Counted from the first letter of the stretch, positions 1 through 6,145 are shown. The stretch is 6,199 bases of DNA from Elusimicrobia bacterium RIFCSPLOWO2_01_FULL_60_11 (GCA_001800085.1 MGUS01000110.1:5633-11831); one strand, 5' to 3'. Numbers and translations: made by a program. The notes: a model not told the origin generated them from the letters alone.

Positions 1-1103
1 TTCTTTTCCAGGTCCGGCGGGATTCCCGGGCCCTTGTCTGATATGGTGACGACCACTTTCTTGTCCATGGCCCTGAACTCGGTCTTTATTTCAACCCTGG
101 CGCCTTCGGGCGACTCCTGCAGGGCGTTCTCCAGGAGCTTTTCCAGGGCGCTCAATACCAGCTCCGCGTCCAGGGGTATGGAAGGCACATGGGCGTCAAA
201 ATCCTTATAGACCTCCAGCCGCTTGGCCTGGATGGCGGGCGCCAGGTTGGACACGGCCCGGGCGGCCAGGACATTCAGGTCGTTCTTTTCCAATCGAAGG
301 TCGGGAAAACGGGTGAGGGCCAGGAAATCTTCGGTCAAGGCGCGCATTTCCCCTGCCGATTGGTCGAACGAGGCCGGAGGTTCGGGCAGGGAGAGGTCTT
401 TGACCATGCCGGTCAGGATGCCGATGTGGCTCTTCAAGCGGTGGATGAAGCCCGCCACAAGTTCTTCGCGGTCCTTCAGGCGCTCGATCTCGCGCGCCTT
501 GTGCGCCCCGATGAGCAGGTCGTTGTCCTTGGAGAGGTCCAGGATGTCCCGCTCAAGACGGGCGTTCCTTTCCTGTGAATCCTTGAGCGCCTTTTCCTGC
601 TGGGCCAGAAGGGTCTGGGCCTGGAAGATGTCGCTCTCGAACTGGCGGATCTTCTCTGTGACTTCCCGCCGGGACGATTCCATCTTCTCTTCGAGCTTTT
701 TGAGGGATTCTTCCGCGCGGGCCTTTTCCGCCTCCGCCTGCTTGCGGGCGGCCTGCTCTTCCTCGATAGGGGCCCGCCGTTCCGCCAGGTCCATGCGGAG
801 AACGCTGTTCTGCTTCCTCAACTCTTCCATCTCCCTGCGGATGCGGCCGATCTCCGCCTCCAAAAAATTGGCTTTGGACCTCTCTTCCCAGACCTCGCGG
901 CCGGAATCGAGTTTGCGCTCCAGGTCCATGATCTTGCCGGTCAAAAGGCGCAGGCCGTCGTCTTCCGCGGGGCGGTAGCGTTCCTCCGCCGCGTTCTTCT
1001 CCCAGGCGGAGCGCTCATACTTCACTTGAGGCGGCTCGGAAGGCCCCAGGAAATTCACTTCCAGGGCCTGGATCTTGGCTCTTACGCTCTCCCACTCGTC
1101 CAT
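1..1103 (-). CDS. Soluble coiled-coil sensor histidine kinase (C-terminus beyond window)
   Basis: Partial gene: 367 codons are visible and the reading frame runs off the left edge. Residues about 55-215 are a long charged, Glu/Lys/Arg-rich coiled coil with no membrane segment or signal peptide, so the protein should be cytoplasmic. Residues 217-235 (AGFIHRLKSHIGILTGMVK) look like a HisKA dimerisation helix with H221 as the likely phosphoacceptor. An HATPase_c domain follows: the N-box is KLLENALQESPEG at 322-334 with N326, and the G1 box is DKGPG at 356-360. The later G2/G3 boxes lie outside the window. The residue after H221 is Arg, where HisKA kinases usually have Glu or Asp, so autokinase activity is uncertain. 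The ATG at 1103 follows the M23 stop by 31 nt. An AGGAG lies at 1117-1121 but its 13-nt spacing is long. It is the last visible gene of the acyltransferase operon. No receiver domain or partner regulator is visible. The fold is clear from motifs; the signal and partner are unknown. Confidence 0.85.
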   Translation of the reverse strand, partial: MDEWESVRAKIQALEVNFLGPSEPPQVKYERSAWEKNAAEERYRPAEDDGLRLLTGKIMDLERKLDSGREVWEERSKANFLEAEIGRIRREMEELRKQNSVLRMDLAERRAPIEEEQAARKQAEAEKARAEESLKKLEEKMESSRREVTEKIRQFESDIFQAQTLLAQQEKALKDSQERNARLERDILDLSKDNDLLIGAHKAREIERLKDREELVAGFIHRLKSHIGILTGMVKDLSLPEPPASFDQSAGEMRALTEDFLALTRFPDLRLEKNDLNVLAARAVSNLAPAIQAKRLEVYKDFDAHVPSIPLDAELVLSALEKLLENALQESPEGARVEIKTEFRAMDKKVVVTISDKGPGIPPDLEK

Positions 1104-1134
1104 GTTTTGAGTATAGCTCCTAATCCTCTTGATT

Positions 1135-1920
1135 TCAAGGCGAGTTCTCGAGCCAGAAAAGCGGGTCCGTGGGCGTGTCGTGGATGTAGACGCCGAAATG
1201 GACGTGGGGCGAATTGGATATGCCCGTGCTGCCCACCTTGCCCACTTCCTGGCCCTTTTTGACGGCCTGGCCTTCTTTCACGGCGATCGCGGAACAGTGC
1301 ATGTAGATGCTCACCACTCCATGGCCGTGGTCCAGGGCGACCATGTTGCCTTCCTCAATAAACTTGCGGGCGATGACGACGCGCCCCGCGTTGGCGGCGT
1401 GGATGGGCGTGCCGGTCTCGGCGCCGATGTCTTGGCCCTTGTGGTAATAGCCCTCCATCCTCTTGCCGTCTAAAATCCTTTTCTCGCCGAACAAGCTCTC
1501 GGTCTTGCCCTTTACGGGCTTGATGAATTTTCCTTTCCATTGCCTTTCCGGCGTTTCCGCCCCCAACCCCGCGCGGATGATTTTGACTTCCTCTTTCCGT
1601 TTCTCGCTCGGCTTCATGAGGTCCTTCTTTTCCTGCGTGAGGGCGAGGGTCTCTTCGGGGAATTTGGATTCTTCGATGCGGACTTTGGCTTCGCCGATTA
1701 GGCCTGCGTCCGAGAGTATCTTGAGGGTCTGCTCCCCCGGGGCGAATCCGGCGGGAACCGCGGCCAAGCACTCCGTCTTGCCGCCGGACGGGTAGCAGGG
1801 CACGGTCTTTCCGAAGGCCTCCAGCCGGATGGATTTTTGGCCCGGCGCTTCGAAGGCGATCTTAATGAATTGCCCCTGCGCGGCGGGGCTCAAGGCAAGG
1901 AGGAGCGCCAGAGTCTTCAG
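1135..1920 (-). CDS. Secreted M23 (LytM-type) zinc metallopeptidase, probable CTG start
   Basis: Probable peptidoglycan endopeptidase of 261 aa. The C-terminal half is a complete M23 domain. HKGQD (H160, D164) and HVH (H239, H241) supply the zinc ligands H160, D164 and H241, and YMH (H208) supplies the usual catalytic His. The domain ends with DPLFWL, typical of the family. Positions are numbered from the CTG start. A TTG at 1893 would give 252 aa and would destroy the signal peptide. The upstream in-frame CTG at 1920 yields MKTLALLLALSPAAQG, a textbook signal peptide, and has GAGGGGG 5 nt upstream. The region after the signal (about 17-85) looks beta-rich and may be a small Ig-like or adaptor domain; a charged linker leads to the peptidase. 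The start overlaps the stop of the SGNH-TPR gene as CTGA, implying translational coupling. All metal ligands are present, so the enzyme should be active. The family cleaves peptide stems or cross-links in the periplasm, but the exact bond cannot be told. Confidence 0.9.
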   Translation of the reverse strand: MKTLALLLALSPAAQGQFIKIAFEAPGQKSIRLEAFGKTVPCYPSGGKTECLAAVPAGFAPGEQTLKILSDAGLIGEAKVRIEESKFPEETLALTQEKKDLMKPSEKRKEEVKIIRAGLGAETPERQWKGKFIKPVKGKTESLFGEKRILDGKRMEGYYHKGQDIGAETGTPIHAANAGRVVIARKFIEEGNMVALDHGHGVVSIYMHCSAIAVKEGQAVKKGQEVGKVGSTGISNSPHVHFGVYIHDTPTDPLFWLENSP

Positions 1921-3605
1921 GGGTTCCCCCTCAATTCGCGGACTTTGTTCCGCATCTGCTGCTCATATTCCGGGTGGCCCATCTTCTGATAGATGGTAGC
2001 CGCATGTTCGTAGGGGACAGGGTCCGCGGGGTTGATCTCAGCCGCTTTTGAAAAAGCGCTGAGCGCGGCGGCGTATTTTTCCAGCTCGAAGTATGCCGTG
2101 CCAAGCCCTATGTAAGAGTTAAAATCCAGTTGGGTGAAATTCATCATATTCAAATAGATCCGCATGGCATGCGCGTATTCTTTCGCCTCAAGGTAGGCGG
2201 ATGCCAGTGCGACATAATAATCATTATAGGGTTTAAGGGATACGGCCTTACCGAAGTACTCCGCGGCCTGTTGGGGCTTTCCTTGAACAAGAAACACTTG
2301 TCCCAACCCATAGTAAGCTATATCCAGGTGGGGATCCAGCCGGATCGCCTTTTCGAAACAGGTCACGGCTTCTGAATACTTCTGACGTTTCGCCAGGACA
2401 TTCGCCAAACACATGAGTCCGTGCGCGTTGTTCGGGTCGAGCTCGGTCACCTTGGTGAATTCCGCGAGAGCTTCGGCATCCTGCCGTTTGTCGAAATAGA
2501 TCACGCCCAACCTATCATGGGGCTCATATCGGGTCGGGTCGGCCCGGGCCGCGTTCAAATAATACCGGATCGCCTCTTGATTGTCTCCCATGATGGATTT
2601 GCAGTCCCCCGTCCACAGGGCTTCGTCGCAGGCGCTCTGGACCCGGCCTTTGGACGGCAGATAGTTCTTCAATTCATCCCAAAGCACCCGGGTGAACAGG
2701 ATGCTTCCCTGCTTGTTCAAGTGGGTGCGGTTATAATACAGCTGCCTCCAATAGCTTATCGGCGTGGTCCGGCCTCCGTTATAGTCCAGGAAGAGCATCC
2801 CCCGTTCATCCGAGAATTTCCGGATGGACGCGTAAGCGTCCTTCATGTCCTTCATGTATTCCGCCATTTCCGGGAAATAATCCGGCAAGCCCACTAAGAT
2901 CACCTTCACCCCGTCCTTTTGGAATTCATCCATCAGGTCGATGAACGCCCGGCGTTGTTTTGGATCATCGTCCACGCGCGAACCGGTCCGGTCCCTGTCG
3001 GCTTCGGACGTCTGAATCGCCGTGATGGTCTCGTTTTCCACCAAAGGAGTGAATCCTCTATAGGACTCCTCGGGTACCGTGGTATCTTGCGTCCGGAACT
3101 TTATCATGCGGTAGAGGACGTCGGCCCTGTGCTTGACGGAGGCGAAACGGTTCATGAGGAGGGCCCGCTTGGAGGCCTCGGCGTCAAAAAGGAGGGTTTT
3201 CAGGAAGAACGACCGCGGCCAATATTCGCTGTCCTGTTCAAAAGTGCGCCGGTTGGGGAAGAACATGTTCCAATCGACGCAGAAGAGCACCGTCTCCAGT
3301 TTCCGCTTCAAATGTCCCCTGCACAGCTTCCGGTACCATTCAAGGTAAAAGAGAGGGCTGTTGCTGTTCATCGCGAGGTTGTAGACGCTTTCGTCGAAGG
3401 TCTCCAGATATCTCGGGTTGATCCCCGCGTGCGCTCTGGAAGAGCCCAGGATGACGAGCCGGAGCGGCTGGGATGGATCGGCGAGGGCCTCATATTGACC
3501 GTTCCTCTCCGTCCTGAAAGCGCGGCTCATCCAAAGCTCGATGAAATATGCCGCGGTCAAGAAAAGGGCTATAAAAAGAAAGAATCTCGCAAAGAACTTC
3601 TTCAG
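1917..3605 (-). CDS. Membrane-anchored SGNH-like protein with C-terminal TPR repeats, probable CTG start
   Basis: Probable partner of the MBOAT gene directly upstream, 562 aa from the CTG at 3605. Residues 1-24 (MKKFFARFF followed by a hydrophobic run to about AAYF) form an N-terminal membrane anchor, placing the rest outside the cytoplasm. An SGNH-like domain follows. It has LVILGSSRAHAG at 50-61 with candidate nucleophile S56, a VKVILVGLPDYFP strand at about 233-245, and NRTHLNKQG at 292-300 with H295. The Asp expected three residues before this His is Asn (N292). Residues about 327-560 carry roughly six TPR units (repeated AxxxFxKAxxLDP endings), suggesting a protein-docking scaffold. The TTG at 3560 would remove most of the anchor; the CTG at 3605 restores it and has a near-perfect Shine-Dalgarno 10 nt upstream. 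By analogy with AlgJ/AlgX or DltD, it would take part in O-acylation of a surface polymer. The substrate is unknown, and it could instead be a non-catalytic scaffold. Confidence 0.82.
   Translation of the reverse strand: MKKFFARFFLFIALFLTAAYFIELWMSRAFRTERNGQYEALADPSQPLRLVILGSSRAHAGINPRYLETFDESVYNLAMNSNSPLFYLEWYRKLCRGHLKRKLETVLFCVDWNMFFPNRRTFEQDSEYWPRSFFLKTLLFDAEASKRALLMNRFASVKHRADVLYRMIKFRTQDTTVPEESYRGFTPLVENETITAIQTSEADRDRTGSRVDDDPKQRRAFIDLMDEFQKDGVKVILVGLPDYFPEMAEYMKDMKDAYASIRKFSDERGMLFLDYNGGRTTPISYWRQLYYNRTHLNKQGSILFTRVLWDELKNYLPSKGRVQSACDEALWTGDCKSIMGDNQEAIRYYLNAARADPTRYEPHDRLGVIYFDKRQDAEALAEFTKVTELDPNNAHGLMCLANVLAKRQKYSEAVTCFEKAIRLDPHLDIAYYGLGQVFLVQGKPQQAAEYFGKAVSLKPYNDYYVALASAYLEAKEYAHAMRIYLNMMNFTQLDFNSYIGLGTAYFELEKYAAALSAFSKAAEINPADPVPYEHAATIYQKMGHPEYEQQMRNKVRELRGNP
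1926..1932 (-). promoter_or_regulatory. Ribosome binding site for the M23 gene
   Basis: GAGGGGG reads on the minus strand 5 nt upstream of the CTG at 1920. It lies inside the last codons of the preceding gene. It supports the CTG start because the alternative TTG at 1893 has only signal-peptide-coding sequence at the right distance. Confidence 0.55.
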
Positions 3606-3615
3606 GGAGCCGTGA

Positions 3616-3623
3616 CCTCCTTA
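3616..3623 (-). promoter_or_regulatory. Strong Shine-Dalgarno for the SGNH-TPR gene, overlapping the MBOAT stop
   Basis: TAAGGAGG on the minus strand matches the 16S anti-Shine-Dalgarno closely, and its TAA is the stop codon of the MBOAT gene. It lies 10 nt upstream of CTG 3605. No ATG, GTG or TTG exists in frame between it and 3560, which is 55 nt away and too far to be served by it. This is the main evidence that translation begins at the CTG. Confidence 0.7.
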
Positions 3624-5093
3624 AAAAAATGAATAGACAAAGCGCGAGTCGTCATAATTGCCGAAAAAGATGATGAAGAACCCTAGAATTATGTAGAAGA
3701 CCCACCGCGCGGCTGTGGGCGCGGAATAGAACCACCGCTCGCCTCGGGACCCTTCGTTTTGAAAGGCATGGATCGTTTCCATGAGGATGAGCGAGACGGA
3801 GAGCTTGATGAACTCCTGGAGGTTGAAGCCGAATCCGGATTCAATATTGGTTGTCACAAAATATCTCAGATCCACCGTTTGGCAACAGGAGACGGCCGCT
3901 TCTTTGAGATTGTTCCAGACCTTCAAGAGGACAGCGAGAGAATCCACCCTGAAAATAACGAATGAAACGGTGACGAGGTGGAAGGTCCAGATGGGAGCGA
4001 GAATGTTCCTGAAGATCTTCAGCCCGGGCAGTTTTTTGAGGAGACGGGCCCTCGCGTTCCGGGTCAGGATGGACGCGGAGAGCAGCAGAGCGTGGAAGGC
4101 CCCGAAGGCCAGGAAATTCCATGTCAAGCCGTGCCAGAGTCCGATGAGGACCATGTTGGCGCTCACACTCGCGTAAAGCCCGAAGCTCCCCCAGGACCTT
4201 AAACTCAAGTTGAGAGGAATGAAAAGATGATCCGTGAGCCAGGACGTGAGAGTCATGTGCCACCGCTTCCAGAATTCCGGGATGCTCGCGGCGTAGAACG
4301 GCTGTTTGAAATTGACCGGCGAATCGATGCCGAAGAGCTTGGCCGTCCCCCGGGCCATGTCGGTCAGTCCGGAGAAATCGGCGTAGATCTGCAGAGGAAT
4401 GAAATATGTCGCGAACACTCCGGTCGTTCCCGCGTGTCTTAGGGAACCTCCCAGGAACTGGTCCACGTGGGAACCCAGGGTGTCCGCGACCACGAGTTTT
4501 TTGAAGAGGCCGAAAAGGATGAGACGGAGCCCCGCGGCGAGTCGGTCCGGATCCGCTTTGATCTTGGACTTGGTCTGAGCCAGAAAATCACCGGCTCTCT
4601 GGATGGGCCCGCTCACGATCTGCGGGAAAAAGGCCGCGTAATTCGCCAGGGAGACAAAGCTTTTTTCAGCCGGGCAGCGTTTGTAGTAGACCTCGGCGGC
4701 ATACCCGATGAGCTTGAATGTGTAGTAGGACAATCCCAGAGGCATGACCCACTTGGCCCACCCCCACTGACTCGAACCCTGCATGAATTTGAAGGAGAAC
4801 AGGAGCAGGAGCTGGAAAAGGACGGCATTCCGCAGGATGCGGAATTTCCGTTCATCCCGGGCGGCTGATTCCATGCGGAGTCCGGCCTGCCAGAAGACAA
4901 GGACGGACAGTCCCAGGAGGATGGTATAGGGATAGCTCCAGGTGCAATAGAAGGCGAGGGAGAGTATGAGGACCCAGCGTTCCTTCCAGCGGTCGGGGAC
5001 CGCGTAATAAACGAGGAGGGAAACGAGCAGGAATGTCGCGAAGCGGAAGGAAGTGTATGACACCGGCGAAAGAATCGTTGAAAAGAAGGTCAC
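3621..5093 (-). CDS. MBOAT-family membrane O-acyltransferase (AlgI/PatA/DltB-like)
   Basis: Integral membrane acyltransferase, 490 aa from the GTG at 5093, close to the usual family length of about 470-500. Visible family signatures are FFPQIVSGPIQR at 155-166, YADFSG at 237-242, EFWKRWHMTLTSWLTDHLFIPL at 273-294 (H279), and NMVLIGLWHGLTWNF at 313-327 with H321 as the invariant catalytic His. Late helices and FGN...RFVYSFF at the very end resemble AlgI C-termini. The protein is strongly hydrophobic with roughly ten or more membrane helices. MBOAT proteins of this branch pass an acyl group, usually acetyl, across the membrane for attachment to alginate, peptidoglycan, cellulose or teichoic acid; the acceptor here is unknown. 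An in-frame GTG at 5063 (V11) gives an N-terminus that lines up better with AlgI proteins and is a possible alternative start. Neither GTG has a clear Shine-Dalgarno. It is the first gene of the operon and is divergent from the tRNA gene. Confidence 0.93.
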   Translation of the reverse strand: MTFFSTILSPVSYTSFRFATFLLVSLLVYYAVPDRWKERWVLILSLAFYCTWSYPYTILLGLSVLVFWQAGLRMESAARDERKFRILRNAVLFQLLLLFSFKFMQGSSQWGWAKWVMPLGLSYYTFKLIGYAAEVYYKRCPAEKSFVSLANYAAFFPQIVSGPIQRAGDFLAQTKSKIKADPDRLAAGLRLILFGLFKKLVVADTLGSHVDQFLGGSLRHAGTTGVFATYFIPLQIYADFSGLTDMARGTAKLFGIDSPVNFKQPFYAASIPEFWKRWHMTLTSWLTDHLFIPLNLSLRSWGSFGLYASVSANMVLIGLWHGLTWNFLAFGAFHALLLSASILTRNARARLLKKLPGLKIFRNILAPIWTFHLVTVSFVIFRVDSLAVLLKVWNNLKEAAVSCCQTVDLRYFVTTNIESGFGFNLQEFIKLSVSLILMETIHAFQNEGSRGERWFYSAPTAARWVFYIILGFFIIFFGNYDDSRFVYSFF

Positions 5094-5101
5094 AAAAATC
5101 T

Positions 5102-5110
5102 AGAATAGCA
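5102..5110 (-). promoter_or_regulatory. Candidate extended -10 promoter for the acyltransferase operon
   Basis: The minus strand reads TGCTATTCT, an extended -10 (TGn plus a hexamer matching TATAAT at 4 of 6). No convincing -35 hexamer is seen. A start site about 7 nt downstream would fall at about 5095, directly before the GTG at 5093. The transcript would then be almost leaderless, which would explain the missing Shine-Dalgarno. Confidence 0.4.
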
Positions 5111-5124
5111 AAAACGAAGGTGTT

Positions 5125-5146
5125 TTGCGGGTGGCACTTCCCGCAA
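5125..5146. repeat. Perfect 7-bp inverted repeat (hairpin) in the divergent spacer
   Basis: TTGCGGG at 5125-5131 pairs with CCCGCAA at 5140-5146 around an 8-nt loop, and weaker pairs extend the stem outward by up to three more. No T-run follows on either strand, so it is not a standard terminator. It lies about 15 nt upstream of the candidate MBOAT -10, so it could be an operator or a transcript structure on the tRNA side. Confidence 0.5.
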
Positions 5147-5220
5147 GATTAGATTTGGAATCAAGATTGTCATGCGGGTGCGCCGAACCCTAATGCTATT
5201 AAATTTAAGGAGCGGCACAA

Positions 5221-5262
5221 CCCGCAAAATTCTTAGTATAGTTTTTTAAGGTTTTTTGCGGG
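5221..5262. repeat. 9-bp inverted repeat linking the tRNA leader to the tRNA 5' end
   Basis: CCCGCAAAA at 5221-5229 is the exact reverse complement of TTTTGCGGG at 5254-5262. The second arm includes the first five bases of the tRNA. A long precursor transcript could pair its leader with the tRNA acceptor strand. A primary transcript from the candidate -10 at 5237-5242 would not contain the left arm. The spacer between the arms is AT-rich. Confidence 0.45.
5237..5242 (+). promoter_or_regulatory. Candidate -10 box of the tRNA-Gly promoter
   Basis: TATAGT matches the -10 consensus at 5 of 6 positions and ends 15 nt before the tRNA, giving a start about 8-9 nt upstream of the mature 5' end. The 17-bp-spaced -35 position (5214-5219, GGCACA) is weak. 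Confidence 0.4.
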
Positions 5263-5328
5263 TGTAGTTCAGTGGCAGAATGAAAGCTTCCCAAGCTTTA
5301 GATGTGGGTTCGATTCCCATCACCCGCT
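5258..5328 (+). tRNA. tRNA-Gly (anticodon CCC)
   Basis: A 71-nt cloverleaf can be folded by hand. The acceptor stem GCGGGTG (5258-5264) pairs fully with CACCCGC (5321-5327), with T5328 as discriminator. The D stem is GTTC/GAAT (5267-5270, 5278-5281). The anticodon stem is AAAGC/GCTTT (5283-5287, 5295-5299) around the loop TTCCCAA, with anticodon CCC at 5290-5292 reading GGG. The variable loop is short. The T stem is GTGGG/CCCAT (5304-5308, 5316-5320) with loop TTCGATT. CCA is not encoded: the bases after the discriminator are CAA. It is the only plus-strand gene here and is divergent from the acyltransferase operon. Its 3' nine bases overlap, antisense, the end of the nucleotidyltransferase gene. 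Confidence 0.96.
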
Positions 5329-5844
5329 CAAGTATTTTGAGATGAACCACCTTACGCTTTTCTGAAAGCTGGCAAGAGATGAATCTTTGGGGGAGTGCGC
5401 CACGGCGTCTTTCATCGCTTTAAGAAGACCTCCCGCTTTTATTCCGTACTTTCCGGCGACAAAAAGAGCGTCTTCGATGTCCTGTTCCGTGAATCTTCTC
5501 AATTTAGCGATGATGAAGTCCGCTGGGTGGAGAACCTTCACCTCAAGGAACTTGTCCCGCCATATCGTCTTCGCTCGCTTTCGATATCCGGACGGCAGGG
5601 AAACAACGGACCACCGGGAAACATCTTCGCCTAGATCGGAAGGGATCCCCTTGGCCTTAAGATACGCGGTGAGCCGGTCGATGTTTCCGCGGACTTCGGC
5701 ATCAATGTCCCGCGTGGCCCGGTCTTTCATTCCATAATGGTGAAGCGCCAATCCCCCCAAAAGGATGATCTGAACTTTTAATCCTTCCTTTTTACAGTAT
5801 TTCTTGAGAAGGTCTAAAACCGCGTCCAGTTCAACGGGAGACAA
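5320..5844 (-). CDS. Nucleotidyltransferase-fold protein (AbiEii/DUF6036-like)
   Basis: Protein of 174 aa with the pattern of minimal nucleotidyltransferases. LLGGLALHHYG at 28-38 holds the GG motif, and TRDID at 44-48 holds the paired metal-binding acids D46 and D48. E101 in the strand FLEVKVL is a plausible third acid. ADFIIAKLRRF at 108-118 plus DIEDAL at 122-127 resembles the helical end of AbiEii and DUF6036 proteins. It should be cytoplasmic. Members act as toxins or nucleotidyl-transferring regulators in toxin-antitoxin and phage-defence systems, but many are uncharacterised, so activity here is inferred. The start is a TTG with GGAGG 9 nt upstream; an ATT one codon earlier is the only other nearby option and a stop lies just before it. 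The gene overlaps the small upstream gene by 14 nt, implying coupled translation. Its final codons and TGA are antisense to the tRNA-Gly acceptor stem. The exact family assignment is uncertain; the fold is fairly sure. Confidence 0.8.
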   Translation of the reverse strand: MSPVELDAVLDLLKKYCKKEGLKVQIILLGGLALHHYGMKDRATRDIDAEVRGNIDRLTAYLKAKGIPSDLGEDVSRWSVVSLPSGYRKRAKTIWRDKFLEVKVLHPADFIIAKLRRFTEQDIEDALFVAGKYGIKAGGLLKAMKDAVAHSPKDSSLASFQKSVRWFISKYLSG

Positions 5845-6139
5845 AATTCAAGACCTCCAGAAAACGGCGATATTCCCTTTCATCCCAGTTTCCCTCGAAT
5901 TTCTTGAGGGGCTTTCGGTGCGTTTCTCTATCGATCAAAGTTTGGAAATGATGATACCATACCGACGCTTTCCGATAGGCCGCCCGCACGATCGGATTCT
6001 GCAGGTTTGACTCCCAATTAAAAGAATCGTTGAAAAGGATCTCAAGCCAAAGCATCTTGACGCTCTGCGGGTGCTTCAGGGCGGACTTCAGATCTTCTGT
6101 TCCGGTATAGGCGGTCAATACTTTCAGCTGCGGTTTCAT
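5831..6139 (-). CDS. Small protein of unknown function, partner of the nucleotidyltransferase
   Basis: A 102-aa protein that I do not recognise. It appears mostly helical, rich in aromatic and charged residues (several Trp, Tyr and His between 31 and 64, and a basic stretch at 71-80). It has no signal peptide, membrane segment, zinc motif or clear helix-turn-helix. The ATG at 6139 has AAGGA almost touching it (1-nt spacing), too close for a normal ribosome binding site. A candidate -10 ends only 6 nt upstream. It is the first gene of a two-gene unit and overlaps the nucleotidyltransferase start by 14 nt, so the products are probably made in fixed ratio. That arrangement is typical of antitoxin-toxin pairs and would make this the candidate antitoxin or binding partner. 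RKASVWYH at 56-63 loosely fits the HEPN Rx6H spacing, but the rest of the protein does not look like HEPN. The coding call rests on tight coupling and sensible composition. Confidence 0.7.
   Translation of the reverse strand: MKPQLKVLTAYTGTEDLKSALKHPQSVKMLWLEILFNDSFNWESNLQNPIVRAAYRKASVWYHHFQTLIDRETHRKPLKKFEGNWDEREYRRFLEVLNFVSR
5854..5858 (-). promoter_or_regulatory. Ribosome binding site for the nucleotidyltransferase gene
   Basis: GGAGG on the minus strand lies inside the 3' end of the upstream small gene, 9 nt before the TTG at 5844. It decides for a TTG (or the adjacent ATT) rather than any downstream codon. Confidence 0.6.
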
Positions 6140-6145
6140 ATCCTT

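Noticed and set aside
223..978. Long plus-strand open frame of about 251 codons
   Set aside because: Its translation is a Ser/Arg-rich low-complexity product with no motifs, and it lies opposite a frame encoding clear histidine kinase motifs. It is an antisense shadow of GC-rich coding sequence.
2919..3632. Plus-strand open frame of about 237 codons opposite the SGNH-TPR gene
   Set aside because: No recognisable domain, and the minus strand carries well-formed SGNH-like motifs at the same place. The same applies to the other plus-strand frames under the MBOAT and TPR genes.
5125..5146. Hairpin in the divergent spacer as an intrinsic terminator
   Set aside because: No T-run follows the stem on either strand and no gene ends nearby that would need it.
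5195..5240. Plus-strand TGCTATTAA followed by AAGGAG, resembling a promoter and ribosome site for a small gene
   Set aside because: No start codon follows at a suitable distance and in-frame stops come quickly. Most likely AT-rich spacer, although the -10-like element could contribute to tRNA transcription.
5387..5737. Plus-strand open frame opposite the nucleotidyltransferase
   Set aside because: The minus strand has GG and DID motifs and a good ribosome binding site; the plus frame has Arg/Ser-rich shadow composition.
5895..5980. RKASVWYH in the small protein as a HEPN RNase motif
   Set aside because: Only the spacing fits. The usual surrounding residues and helix pattern of HEPN are absent, and short proteins rich in Arg and His give such matches by chance.
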